64,000 bases of DNA from Enterococcus alcedinis (GCF_014635985.1 NZ_BMDT01000010.1:45907-109906); one strand, 5' to 3'; counted from the first letter of the stretch, positions 35,918 through 45,127 are shown. Made by a program: numbers and translations. The notes: generated by a model from the letters alone, not told the origin.

Positions 35918-37219
35918 ATGAAACCATCAATTAAGGCTTTAATTGAAGCAAACAAAGAGGATTTCTACAAAGACTTGGCTCGCCTGATTGCGATCCCAAG
36001 TGTCAAAGGTCCGGCAGAAAGTGGGGCACCTTATGGCGTGGAGAACAAAAAAGTTTTAGAAGAAGTTATCGAGATTGCGACATCGTATGGCTTTACACCA
36101 CACTTAGTCGACGATTGTGTTGCGTATATTCAAGTTGGTCAAGGCTCGGATTATTTAGGAATAATGGGGCATCTAGATGTTGTAGAAGCCGGTGGGCAAT
36201 GGACCTCACCACCGTTTACACTTACTCAGCGTGACGGGAAATTATTTGCTCGAGGCATTCTGGATAATAAAGGGCCGATTTTCTCTTGTCTTTATGGTTT
36301 GAAACTATTGATTGATAACGGTTACCCGATCAACAGGACATTACGAATTTTGTTTGGAACAGACGAAGAAAGTGGTTCTTCAGACATTCCTCGCTACTTA
36401 AAATATGAAAAAGCACCAACATTTGCCTTTACACCCGATTGTAAATACCCGGTCGTTTATGGCGAGCGAGGGATTATCGCCGTTGAATATGAAACGAATT
36501 TTACTCCGGAATTATTAGCCGCAGTTTCTGAAATTCAGGGCGAACAAGATCGAAGCTTTGTACCGGATTATTTAAGTTGTTTAGTCGATGGTCAAATGAT
36601 TGAAGTGATTGGTAAACGTGCGCCGTCGAATGCGCCTGATTTAGGGAAGAACGCGATTACTTTGCTAGCCAAAGAACTTCACAATTTACCAATTGCTACA
36701 GAATTACAATCTTATTTTAGATGGATTGCGGAAAGTCTACACGATAAACATTACGGTGAAGGTTTAAATATGAACTGGCAAGATGAAATGAGTGGTGTCT
36801 TAAACGTTACACCTTATTTACTCGAAAAAACAGAAACGGGCTTTAAATTAGGCTTGTCGATTCGCTACCCAGTTTCTTTCACAGAAGAAGAGGTTGTAAA
36901 CGGTTTGCGTCAAGCAGCTTACAGTAATGAAACAAAAGTCACAGTTGTTCGTAGCATGCCAAGTATTTTACATGATAAAAATTTACCGGAAATTGCCCAA
37001 TTATCGCGTGCTTACGATGAGGTGACTGGTTTAGATAGTACGCCGGTTACAACGACTGGTGCGACTTATGCGCGTTTCTTACCAAACACGGTCGCTTTTG
37101 GACCTTCGTTTCCAGGACAAAAAGGGATTGCGCACAATGTCGATGAATACATGGATGAAAGTGATTTACTATTAAATATGGAAATTTATATGCACGCAAT
37201 TTTGAATATGTGTGAATAG
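35918..37219 (+). CDS. pepV: M20 dipeptidase, PepV-like
   Basis: 433 residues. Metal-binding and catalytic motifs of M20 peptidases are present: MGHLDVVE (His85, Asp87), ARGILDNKGP (Asp116) and FGTDEESG (Glu150-Glu151). A dimer/lid domain occupies about 175-330, and His is in GIAHNVDEYM near the end. PepV cleaves dipeptides with a free N-terminus in the cytosol. In an operon with a glycosylasparaginase it may trim residues next to a glycosylated Asn, an inference from the similar L. casei alf-2 cluster. ATG follows AAGGAGTGAAGAA. Confidence 0.88.
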   Translation: MKPSIKALIEANKEDFYKDLARLIAIPSVKGPAESGAPYGVENKKVLEEVIEIATSYGFTPHLVDDCVAYIQVGQGSDYLGIMGHLDVVEAGGQWTSPPFTLTQRDGKLFARGILDNKGPIFSCLYGLKLLIDNGYPINRTLRILFGTDEESGSSDIPRYLKYEKAPTFAFTPDCKYPVVYGERGIIAVEYETNFTPELLAAVSEIQGEQDRSFVPDYLSCLVDGQMIEVIGKRAPSNAPDLGKNAITLLAKELHNLPIATELQSYFRWIAESLHDKHYGEGLNMNWQDEMSGVLNVTPYLLEKTETGFKLGLSIRYPVSFTEEEVVNGLRQAAYSNETKVTVVRSMPSILHDKNLPEIAQLSRAYDEVTGLDSTPVTTTGATYARFLPNTVAFGPSFPGQKGIAHNVDEYMDESDLLLNMEIYMHAILNMCE

Positions 37220-37242
37220 AAGATAATTAGGAGGAAATAAAA

Positions 37243-38199
37243 ATGACATACGGAATGATAGCAACTTGGAGAATGGCGTGCGATGGGATTGCCGCTGCAA
37301 CAAAAGATTTAGCCAATGGTGGCACATCACAAAAAGCGATTGTTGATGCAATTAAAATGGTCGAAGATTATCCTTTTTATAAATCGGTTGGTTACGGTGG
37401 TTTACCGAATGAAGTCGGGATGGTCGAACTTGATGCGGCATTTATGAATGGTGACAACTTTGATATTGGTGCCGTGGCTGGCAGTCGTGGTGTAAAAAAT
37501 CCGATTGCAGTCGCAGAAAAATTAAGTCATGAACGCTTTAATTCCTTTATCGTAGGTGATGGTGTCGCAAAATATGCCATCAAAGAAGGGTTTGAAATGC
37601 AAAACATGCTAACGGAACGCGCGAAAAAAACGTGGTCAAATCGTTTAGATGAAATGAGTCGTTCAAACTTAAGTCCGTATGACGGACACGATACGGTCGG
37701 CATGGTTGCTGTCGACAAAACAGGTAGCATGTCTTGTGGAACGTCAAGTAGTGGTTTGTTTATGAAAAAAGAAGGCCGTGTCGGCGATTCGCCACTTTCA
37801 GGTTCGGGCTTTTATGTGGATAGTGAAATTGGTGGTGCTACAGCGACTGGATTAGGTGAAGACTTAATGAAAGGTTGTTTAAGTTATGAAACGGTTCGTC
37901 TAATGGGCACTGGCTTAGAGCCGCAAGCAGCCGTTCACCAAGCGATGACAACTTTTGCGAATCAATTAGAGCGACGCAAAGGAAAATGTGGTGCTTTTTC
38001 ACTTGTCGCGATGAACAACAAAGGCGAGTGGGGTGTCGCAACGAACGTTGAATTCTCATTTGCTGTTGCAACGGAAAATTTAGAGCCAACGATTTATTTA
38101 GCTTATCCAGCAGAAGATGGCGGCTATCCAACGATTGAAGTCGCAAGTCAAGAATGGTTAGATGCGTATCAAACAAGAATTACTGCCCCAATCCAATAA
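37243..38199 (+). CDS. N4-(beta-N-acetylglucosaminyl)-L-asparaginase
   Basis: 318 residues, an Ntn-hydrolase of the glycosylasparaginase family. The precursor cleaves itself before Thr151 in GHDTVGMV, which becomes the N-terminal nucleophile of the beta chain. The following DKTGSMSCGTSSSG and GDSPLSGSGFYVD blocks belong to the active site. The enzyme splits GlcNAc-Asn into aspartate and an aminosugar that becomes GlcNAc. It has no signal peptide, so it acts on imported glycoamino acids. ATG follows AGGAGGAAATAAAA, 23 bases after pepV. It is the most telling gene for N-glycan use in this operon. Confidence 0.92.
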   Translation: MTYGMIATWRMACDGIAAATKDLANGGTSQKAIVDAIKMVEDYPFYKSVGYGGLPNEVGMVELDAAFMNGDNFDIGAVAGSRGVKNPIAVAEKLSHERFNSFIVGDGVAKYAIKEGFEMQNMLTERAKKTWSNRLDEMSRSNLSPYDGHDTVGMVAVDKTGSMSCGTSSSGLFMKKEGRVGDSPLSGSGFYVDSEIGGATATGLGEDLMKGCLSYETVRLMGTGLEPQAAVHQAMTTFANQLERRKGKCGAFSLVAMNNKGEWGVATNVEFSFAVATENLEPTIYLAYPAEDGGYPTIEVASQEWLDAYQTRITAPIQ

Positions 38200-38226
38200 A
38201 AAAGATCCATTAAAGGAGAAAAAGTT

Positions 38227-40221
38227 ATGCGTTCAAGACAAGTCCATTTAGATTTTCATACGAGTGAATTGATTCCAAAAATTGGAGAAAAATTCAATCC
38301 AACTGCTTTTGTTGAAAGATTACAAGCGGCGCACGTTGATTCGATTACGTGTTTTGCACGTTGCCATCACGGGATGCTTTATTACCCAAGTCAAACCCAT
38401 CCGGAGTTGATTCATCCCGGTCTAGAAAATCCGAATTTATTAATTGAGCAAATCGATGCTTGTCATGCGGCAGGAATTGATGTACCCATTTATACAACGG
38501 TTCAATGGGATCATTATATTATGAAGAACCATCCAGAATGGTTATCAGTTGATGATCAAGGAGAATACATTGATACTCAAGGCGTGCCGGCACCGCATTT
38601 TTATCATACGATTTGTTTAAATAGCCCGTACCGTGATTTTTTCAAAGAACATCTACTGGACTTGATTGCGGTTGTTGGAAAAGATAAAGTCGATGGTATT
38701 TTTATGGATATCTTATTTGCCGTTGATTGTGACTGTACTTACTGCCAAGCGGAAATGAAAGAGTTAGCGATTGATCATACTATTAAGAATGAGCGTTTAC
38801 GTTATTCTAAGAAAATGCTACATGATTTTAAAGCGGAAATTTCAGAATTAATCTGGTCCATTTCACCAGAGATTAAAACGTTCTATAATGGTTCGCACAT
38901 TGGACCAAATGATAAAGCCAGTTTACCGTTTTATTCACATTTAGAATTAGAGAGTTTACCGAGTGGCGGCTGGGGCTATGATCATTTCCCAATTACCGCA
39001 CGTTACGCACGTAATTTAGGTAAAGAATTTATTGGCATGACAGGGAAATTTCATACGTATTGGGGTGATTTCCATTCGTTAAAAAATAAAGCAGCGATGG
39101 AATTCGAAGTCTTTAATATGTTTGCTCAAGGCGCACAAGGTTGTTCGATTGGTGATCAGCTCCATCCAGATGGCGAATTATCAAAAGCCGCGTATGAATT
39201 AATTGGTCATGTATTTGAAACCGTTGAAAAAATTGAAGACGATAGTCAGTATGCGTCGGTACCAATGACGGAACTTGCTCTATTGACACCAGAAGAGTTT
39301 TGGTTGCCAGGTTCTGATCAGCCAAGAACGAGTCCAGCAATTATTGGCGCAACTCGCATGTTACAAGAGCTAAACTATCAATTTGATATTATTGATTCAG
39401 CGATGGACTTTAGTCGTTATCAAGTAATAATTTTACCAGATATTATTCCTTACAAAGCGGCAATTGAGGATAAACTACAAGACTTTATCGCACAAGGTGG
39501 TAAAGTGATTGGTACCTTTGAGTCATTGATTCAAAAAGAGACAACGCATCAAGCTTTTTATGGCATCGATTATTTAGGTGATGGGCAATATGAACGTGAT
39601 TTCATTTTACCGAACGAAACGTTTGGTAAAGACTTGCCGCAAGAAGAGTTTGTCGCCTATATTCCTGGGACGCAAATTGCAGCGGTTGAAGCGACAGCCG
39701 CTCTTGATCTGGTGCAACCTTACTTTAACCGTGAAGGCGAAACCTTTATCTCACATCAACATGCACCGTCAAAACGCGAAATTGGTGCACCAGAGTTGAC
39801 GGTCTATGGCAATGTTTATTATTTTGCTCATCCGATATTTACGTTATACCGTAAAAATGCGCCACAGTTTATCAAAGAAATCTTAAAAGACGTGTTAACG
39901 ATGTGCGTACCGATGAAACAAGTGACTCACGACGGACCGTCTTCGCTACAAATCACGGCCAATGCATCAAAAGAAAAAGATGTGATTTTACTACATGGCT
40001 TGCATTACTTAACCGAAAAAAAATCAGAAGACATTTATACGATTGAAAATCATTACCCATTATTAAATGTGACAATGAGTTGTTATGTCGGTGACCGTCG
40101 AGTTCAATCGATTGTCGATGTCATTAACCAAAAAGCGGTTGATTTTAACATTGAAAATGGCTATGCTGTAATCACTCAAGAGGTCTTATTGCCTCACTTT
40201 GTTTACAAAATGGTATTTTAA
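38227..40221 (+). CDS. GHL6 / GH151-like glycoside hydrolase, putative alpha-L-fucosidase
   Basis: 664 residues. It begins RQVHLDFHTSE and continues as a barrel with CFARCHHGMLYYPS, YTTVQWDHY and DGIFMDILF, the pattern of the GHL6 group that includes GH151 fucosidases. A Rossmann-like trimerisation domain (about 350-560, with VIILPDIIPYKA) and a small beta domain follow. A MDILFAVDCDCTYC cluster (about 160-173) carries several Cys. Two fucosidase candidates (this and GH29) would fit removal of core fucose from GlcNAc-Asn. No signal peptide. ATG follows AAAGGAG. The fucosidase role is an inference from the family and operon. Confidence 0.7.
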   Translation: MRSRQVHLDFHTSELIPKIGEKFNPTAFVERLQAAHVDSITCFARCHHGMLYYPSQTHPELIHPGLENPNLLIEQIDACHAAGIDVPIYTTVQWDHYIMKNHPEWLSVDDQGEYIDTQGVPAPHFYHTICLNSPYRDFFKEHLLDLIAVVGKDKVDGIFMDILFAVDCDCTYCQAEMKELAIDHTIKNERLRYSKKMLHDFKAEISELIWSISPEIKTFYNGSHIGPNDKASLPFYSHLELESLPSGGWGYDHFPITARYARNLGKEFIGMTGKFHTYWGDFHSLKNKAAMEFEVFNMFAQGAQGCSIGDQLHPDGELSKAAYELIGHVFETVEKIEDDSQYASVPMTELALLTPEEFWLPGSDQPRTSPAIIGATRMLQELNYQFDIIDSAMDFSRYQVIILPDIIPYKAAIEDKLQDFIAQGGKVIGTFESLIQKETTHQAFYGIDYLGDGQYERDFILPNETFGKDLPQEEFVAYIPGTQIAAVEATAALDLVQPYFNREGETFISHQHAPSKREIGAPELTVYGNVYYFAHPIFTLYRKNAPQFIKEILKDVLTMCVPMKQVTHDGPSSLQITANASKEKDVILLHGLHYLTEKKSEDIYTIENHYPLLNVTMSCYVGDRRVQSIVDVINQKAVDFNIENGYAVITQEVLLPHFVYKMVF

Positions 40222-40233
40222 GGAGTATTTACG

Positions 40234-41091
40234 ATGACAATTTTAACAATTGATATTGGTGGCTCAAGTGTCAAAAGCGGCGTTTTCACTGACCAACTAA
40301 TGGATCAAAAACAATTTCAATCACCAACAACACTTTTAGAAATGCAAGAAAAATTAGATGAAATGATAACGTCGTATCTTACTAAGTATGCGATTCAAGC
40401 CATTGGTTTTAGTGTGCCTGGAATTGCCAATCAAGAGACGGGGCGCGTCGATGGCGTCAGTTCTCTACGCTATATTCATGATTTTGATTTCATTGCTTAT
40501 TTTAAAGAGAAGTATCAGTTGCCTGTTTTTTTTGAAAATGATGCCAACTGCGCTTGTAAAGCAGAAATTCATTTAGGAATTGCAGGAGAAATCAAAAATG
40601 CATTATTCATGGTGATTGGTACCGGGGTTGGTGGAACCATTATTTCAAATGGTCAAATTCAATCAGGAGAACATTCTTATGGTGGCGAATTCGGAATGAT
40701 GCTCGTTGACGGTCGTCGAGAGTTAAGTGAACTGGGATCTGCTGTTCATATGGCACGCAAATATTCGACGCTAAAAGGTCAAGAATACACAGGTGAAGAA
40801 GTTTTTGCTTTAGCCGAATCAGGTGAAGACGATGCGATTGCAATGACCGAAGAATTGTACCACTATTTAGCACTTGGGATTTACAATATGCAATATACGA
40901 TTGATCCTGAATACATTGTTTTAGGTGGTGGCATTACGAAAAAAACGGATTTACTGGATAACATTTATCGAAAATTAGCAGAAATTATGAATTATGGTCA
41001 ACGTTGTCCAATCTTACCCAAATTACGTGTTGCGCAATTTGGGAATGATGCCAATTTAATTGGTGCGGCATTAACAGTTAAAGGGATCTAA
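40234..41091 (+). CDS. ROK-family sugar kinase
   Basis: 285 residues. The N-terminal phosphate loop DIGGSSVKSGVF (6-17), the catalytic FENDANCA near residues 100-107, and VIGTGVGGTII are all present. The Cys-rich zinc motif (CxCGxxGC) of glucokinase-type ROK proteins is absent, which points to the BglK or N-acetylhexosamine-kinase side of the family. In this operon the likely substrate is GlcNAc freed by the glycosylasparaginase, parallel to SugK of L. casei alf-2. ATG at 40234 follows AAGGAG, 12 bases after the GHL6 gene. Confidence 0.85.
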   Translation: MTILTIDIGGSSVKSGVFTDQLMDQKQFQSPTTLLEMQEKLDEMITSYLTKYAIQAIGFSVPGIANQETGRVDGVSSLRYIHDFDFIAYFKEKYQLPVFFENDANCACKAEIHLGIAGEIKNALFMVIGTGVGGTIISNGQIQSGEHSYGGEFGMMLVDGRRELSELGSAVHMARKYSTLKGQEYTGEEVFALAESGEDDAIAMTEELYHYLALGIYNMQYTIDPEYIVLGGGITKKTDLLDNIYRKLAEIMNYGQRCPILPKLRVAQFGNDANLIGAALTVKGI

Positions 41092-41151
41092 TTACTTAGT
41101 ATTCATTTGACCCAATGAAAAATGTTATAATGTTAAACGAGGTGAGTTACA

Positions 41152-41877
41152 GTGAGCGAGATTCATTCAACAAGAGTTAAATTTGAAAAAGTGGCGAACG
41201 AAATTGAAAAACGAATTCAAGAAGGCATTTATGTACGTTCCCAAAAGCTACCGTCTGAATATGATTTAGCTAAAGAATTCGCTGTTAGTCGTTTAACGGT
41301 TCGTAAGGCGATTGATGAATTAATTCAAAAAAACATTTTATATAAACTAAAAGGCAAAGGCACTTACGTTATGTCGCCGCAAAAGATTCAAAGTGGGCAT
41401 TCTGGACTGAAAGGTTTTACGGAAGCAGCCAAAGAATATGGGAAAGTTAGCCAAACGGAAGTCATTGCTTTTCATCCGATAAAAAAAGTCCCAACGTTGA
41501 TTCAAGAAGCATTAAAATTAGACGAAACAACAACAATTTATGAATTGGTGCGTCGACGAAATTTAGATGAATCACCGATGACCGTCGAGAAAATCTACTT
41601 AGCCAAAGCCTATGTCGAAGGATTGACGGCACAAGATTTTGAAGGATCACTCTTTAAGTTGCTAGAAGAGAAAGTTGAAATTGCTTACTCACACCAAGAG
41701 ATTGAAGCGATTTTAGTAACGAAAGAACTAGCAGAATTATTAAACGTAGCTGTAGGGGGACCATTATTAAAAGTCCATTCAGTTACCTATACAAAGGATG
41801 GCATGCCAATCTTGTACGATGAATCGTATTATCGCGCAGATAAGTATACGTTTAAGAATACCTTGTTACGAAACTAG
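41152..41877 (+). CDS. GntR/HutC-family regulator with UTRA domain
   Basis: 241 residues. The winged helix is at about 5-75 (SEYDLAKEFAVSRLTVRKAI) and the UTRA ligand-binding domain at about 90-240, ending GMPILYDESYYRAD. The start is GTG behind GAGGTGA. It closes the glycosylasparagine operon but also has its own extended -10 (TGTTATAAT, near 41125-41132). The double GTATATAC operator at 34987 has the base pattern this subfamily binds, so I infer that it represses the operon until the glycoamino acid or a sugar phosphate is present. It corresponds in position and role to AlfR2 of L. casei. Confidence 0.88.
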   Translation: MSEIHSTRVKFEKVANEIEKRIQEGIYVRSQKLPSEYDLAKEFAVSRLTVRKAIDELIQKNILYKLKGKGTYVMSPQKIQSGHSGLKGFTEAAKEYGKVSQTEVIAFHPIKKVPTLIQEALKLDETTTIYELVRRRNLDESPMTVEKIYLAKAYVEGLTAQDFEGSLFKLLEEKVEIAYSHQEIEAILVTKELAELLNVAVGGPLLKVHSVTYTKDGMPILYDESYYRADKYTFKNTLLRN

Positions 41878-41913
41878 AAAAACTCCTGACTGAAAATGTC
41901 AGGAGTTTTTTTG
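41878..41913 (+). terminator. Terminator after the GntR gene
   Basis: AAAAACTCCTGAC pairs with GTCAGGAGTTTTT, followed by further T. It ends the 35036-41877 operon. Confidence 0.9.
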
Positions 41914-42005
41914 ATATTAAGAAAAGTGTTTCATTATAGCCTCTTAATTTGAAACGGCATAAAACTAGCAGCGACTGCGGAGATAAACGCTATTTTTATC
42001 GCCTC

Positions 42006-42764
42006 TTATGGGTATAAGAGTTCGACTTTTTTTGTTTCGAATAGTTCTTGGTAGTGGGGTTCGGGTGCTTGGTTGGTGATGATGGCGTCGTAGTCGTGAT
42101 AATTGCTGATTTTAAAGAAATGAGTGGAGTCAAATTTTGAATCGTCCACTAGTAAAATGTTTTGTTTCGCACGTTTCATCATTTCTTTCTTTAGATTGGC
42201 TTGGCTAAAACTCGCTTCGTAAACACCATCGGAATCAATGCCGCGACAAGAAAACAACGCTAGATCAAAACGAAACGATTCGTAGACTGGGTCTTGTGCG
42301 GAAGGGAGCACCGATGTGGTATTTAGTTTAATTTCGCCACCGGTAATAAAGACTTTAAGCGATTCATTGTTCGACTCACTTAAAAATAAAGCTGTTTTTA
42401 GACTATTTGTAATCACGACTAGATTGGGAACAGTAATGATGACGTCAATGACTTGTTGAATCGTACTACTTGAATCAAGGAATAGGCACATATTCGGTCC
42501 AATAAAATCTTTGACAAGTGTTACCATTTGCTTTTTTTTATCTGGATTGGTTCCTTCTCGATAGGTATGGGAAAATTCAATGTTCGATTCTTTTGTCAGC
42601 ATCACGCCGCCACGGACACGAATCACGACTTTTTGTTGTTCTAACGTGATTAACGCGCGTCGAACGGAAGAAATACTACAATGTAAATGTTCTGCAAGTT
42701 CGGTTGTTCGCATAAACTTTTTCTTAGCTAAAATCGTTAAAATTTCTTTTTCACGAATGTCCAT
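42006..42764 (-). CDS. fucR: DeoR-family regulator of the fucose operon
   Basis: 252 residues. The N-terminal helix-turn-helix (TTELAEHLHCSISSVRRAL, about 20-38) is followed by a DeoR effector domain (about 75-250) with ITGGE and the LFSCRGID and LVDDSKFD blocks that bind phosphosugars. It is divergent from fucA-fucK-fucI, so fuculose-1-phosphate is the likely ligand, by analogy with other FucR proteins. The frame starts at a GTG at 42773 inside the GAGGTG site; ATG at 42764 is the better start. Three GAACGA repeats overlap its own promoter. Confidence 0.87.
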   Translation of the reverse strand: MDIREKEILTILAKKKFMRTTELAEHLHCSISSVRRALITLEQQKVVIRVRGGVMLTKESNIEFSHTYREGTNPDKKKQMVTLVKDFIGPNMCLFLDSSSTIQQVIDVIITVPNLVVITNSLKTALFLSESNNESLKVFITGGEIKLNTTSVLPSAQDPVYESFRFDLALFSCRGIDSDGVYEASFSQANLKKEMMKRAKQNILLVDDSKFDSTHFFKISNYHDYDAIITNQAPEPHYQELFETKKVELLYP

Positions 42765-42800
42765 TCCATTCACCTCTTACTTAAAAGTGTACCATAGATT

Positions 42801-42826
42801 GAACGATAGTGAACGAGTTTGAACGA
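42801..42826. promoter_or_regulatory. Triple GAACGA operator between fucR and fucA
   Basis: GAACGA at 42801, 42811 and 42821: three direct repeats exactly ten bases apart, one per helical turn, each preceded by T or G. They overlap the minus-strand -35 (TTCACT) and -10 (TACACT) of fucR. Confidence 0.65.
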
Positions 42827-42840
42827 AAAAACCAATAAAA

Positions 42841-42899
42841 AAAGCGCTTTAATTTTCTTTTTGTTCAACGCTTACATTATCAAATAAAACTTGTATACT
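42841..42899 (+). promoter_or_regulatory. Promoter and cre-like sites of fucA-fucK-fucI
   Basis: The palindrome AAAGCGCTTT (42841-42850) is followed by AACGCTTACATT (42867-42878), the same 12-mer found in P1. Its CTTACA serves as -35 (42871-42876), with a 17-base spacer and TATACT (42894-42899). Catabolite repression by CcpA is a likely function. Confidence 0.6.
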
Positions 42900-42931
42900 T
42901 ATGGATATAAATGATTTTTTGGAGGAATAAT

Positions 42932-43621
42932 ATGATGAACGAACAAATGATTCGCGAACAAATTTGCGATGTGTGTAATAAAATGTGGCAACTCGGTTGG
43001 GTAGCAGCCAATGATGGAAATGTTTCTGTTAAACTAGATGATAATACGTTTTTATGTACACCAACGGGTATTAGTAAAAGCTTCATTACACCGGAAAAAT
43101 TAATTAAAATCGATAAAGATGCAAACATTTTAGAAGCGGAAGGCGATTTCCGTCCATCAAGTGAAATTAAAATGCATTTACGTGTCTATAAAGAAAGAGA
43201 AGATGTCGGCGCTGTGGTTCACGGACATCCACCAGTTTCCACCGGTTTTGCTTTAGCTCAAATCCCATTAGATAGTTATTCACTTATCGAAAATGCGATT
43301 GTGATTGGTTCGGTACCGATTACACCGTTTGGTAAGCCATCAACGAATGAAGTACCTGATTCGATTGCGCCTTACTTGCCAGAACATGACGTTTTATTAT
43401 TAGCTAACCATGGGGCGCTAGCGGTCGGTTCAGATATTATTACGGCATTTTACCGTATGGAGTCGCTTGAACTTGTAGCAAAAACAACCTTCTACGCCCG
43501 TATGTTGTTAGGTGGGAAACAAGAAGAAGAAATTCCACGTGATGAACTCGAAACATTATTTGATATGAGAAAAAACTACCAAGTAACAGGAAAACATCCA
43601 GGTTACAAAAAATATAGCTAA
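42932..43621 (+). CDS. fucA: L-fuculose-1-phosphate aldolase (class II)
   Basis: 229 residues. Zinc ligands sit in VVHGHPP and LLANHGALAVG and the N-terminal AANDGNVSVKL and TPTGISKSFI blocks bind phosphate. The enzyme splits L-fuculose-1-phosphate into dihydroxyacetone phosphate and L-lactaldehyde. ATG at 42932 follows GGAGG by six bases; a second ATG at 42935 is possible. It leads fucA-fucK-fucI. L-rhamnulose-1-phosphate aldolase is a relative, but the fucose isomerase downstream settles the pathway. Confidence 0.88.
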   Translation: MMNEQMIREQICDVCNKMWQLGWVAANDGNVSVKLDDNTFLCTPTGISKSFITPEKLIKIDKDANILEAEGDFRPSSEIKMHLRVYKEREDVGAVVHGHPPVSTGFALAQIPLDSYSLIENAIVIGSVPITPFGKPSTNEVPDSIAPYLPEHDVLLLANHGALAVGSDIITAFYRMESLELVAKTTFYARMLLGGKQEEEIPRDELETLFDMRKNYQVTGKHPGYKKYS

Positions 43622-43641
43622 GCAAAAGAAAGGGAGACGTC

Positions 43642-45102
43642 ATGCGAAAAAATGTTTTAGCATTTGATTTTGGGGCTTCTTCTGGTCGTGCCATCTTAGG
43701 GAAATATACAGATGGCCGACTTGAATTGGAAGAAGTGCATCGCTTTCCCAATGAACCAATTGTTGATGGCGACGGACTGTATTGGAACGTTCCGTATTTA
43801 TTTGAGCAGATTCAAATCGGAATCAAGCGAGCGGTTCAACAAGGGACAGTCGATAGCTTAGGAATTGATACATGGGGTGTTGATACTGGATTGATTGATG
43901 AAACAGGCACGCTTTTGCAAAATCCACGACATTACCGTGATCCACGAACTAAAGGGATGATTGAAGAAGCTTATCAAAAAATGAGTGCCCAACAAATGTA
44001 TCAACAAACCGGTAATCAAATAATGGAAATTAACACGCTGTTTCAATTATTAGCAACAAAAAATCAGGAAGCTACGTTGTTCAAACGAGCGCATCAAATA
44101 CTCTTTATGCCTGATTTATTCAATTATTTATTAACGGGTGAAATGGCGGCTGAACGTAGCATTGCTTCAACTGGTCAATTAGTCAATGCAACAACCAACG
44201 TCTGGGATGCTACGGTGCAATCGACTTTTGATTTACCTGAAACACTTTTCCCACCACTCGTTGACGCAGGGCATTTATTAGGTAAGACGAAGCGGGAGTT
44301 TGAATTTGAACCGATTGATGTCTATAACGTTTGCGCCCATGATACAGCCAGTGCAGTCGTGAGTATTCCAAGTAATCAAAAATTTCTTTTTGTTTCTTGT
44401 GGCACGTGGTCACTCGTTGGAACGGAGCTAGAGGCACCGATTTTAAATGAAAAAGCAGCGCAATACAACTTAACAAATGAAAGCGGTATTAACGGCACAA
44501 CGCGCTTTTTAAAAAATTGCACGGGCCTTTGGATTATTCAAGAATTTCAGCGTAACTTAGCCGCGTTAGGGCGTTATTATGAATTTTCAGAACTGGCAGA
44601 TTTAGCGGAAGAAGCGTCGGCGTTTCAATGTTTTATCGATACCGATGATCCGATTTTTTCTGAGCCAGGAGATATGATTACGCGGATTCAAGACTATGCT
44701 AAAGCGACAAAGCAGACAATTCCAACAACGGATGGTGCGATTGCTCGTTGTATTTATGAAAGTTTAGCGATGAAATATAAGTATACGTTTCTAGAAATTA
44801 TCGATGCAGTCGAAATGGAATTTGATACGGTGAATATCGTAGGTGGCGGCTCCAAAGCGAGCATTCTTTGTCAGATGGTGGCAAATGCTGCTAATATGCG
44901 TGTCTGTGCCGGTCCGGTTGAAGCAACTGCCATTGGTAATATTGCGGTTCAACTAAAAGCTCAAGGTGTTTTTGATACGTTGAGCGAGGTTCGAGAATGG
45001 GTCAAGACGATTGCTGATACGAGTTATTATTACCCCGATGAGACGAGTCGTGAATGGGACCGTCAATTTTCTATTTATCAAAAAGTAATGAATCATAAAT
45101 AA
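43642..45102 (+). CDS. fucK: L-fuculokinase (RhaB-like FGGY kinase)
   Basis: 486 residues, an FGGY sugar kinase. The phosphate loop FDFGASSGRA is at 7-16, SLGIDTWGVDTGLID (about 72-86) holds the catalytic Asp region, and VNIVGGGSKASILCQM lies near 395-410. By sequence it is closer to rhamnulokinase RhaB than to E. coli FucK, as is common in Bacillota fucose operons. It phosphorylates L-fuculose in the cytosol. ATG at 43642 follows AAAGGGAG, 20 bases after fucA. Rhamnulokinase activity cannot be excluded, but no rhamnose isomerase is present. Confidence 0.85.
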   Translation: MRKNVLAFDFGASSGRAILGKYTDGRLELEEVHRFPNEPIVDGDGLYWNVPYLFEQIQIGIKRAVQQGTVDSLGIDTWGVDTGLIDETGTLLQNPRHYRDPRTKGMIEEAYQKMSAQQMYQQTGNQIMEINTLFQLLATKNQEATLFKRAHQILFMPDLFNYLLTGEMAAERSIASTGQLVNATTNVWDATVQSTFDLPETLFPPLVDAGHLLGKTKREFEFEPIDVYNVCAHDTASAVVSIPSNQKFLFVSCGTWSLVGTELEAPILNEKAAQYNLTNESGINGTTRFLKNCTGLWIIQEFQRNLAALGRYYEFSELADLAEEASAFQCFIDTDDPIFSEPGDMITRIQDYAKATKQTIPTTDGAIARCIYESLAMKYKYTFLEIIDAVEMEFDTVNIVGGGSKASILCQMVANAANMRVCAGPVEATAIGNIAVQLKAQGVFDTLSEVREWVKTIADTSYYYPDETSREWDRQFSIYQKVMNHK

Positions 45103-45127
45103 AGAAAGATTAAAGGAGTTAAAGAAA

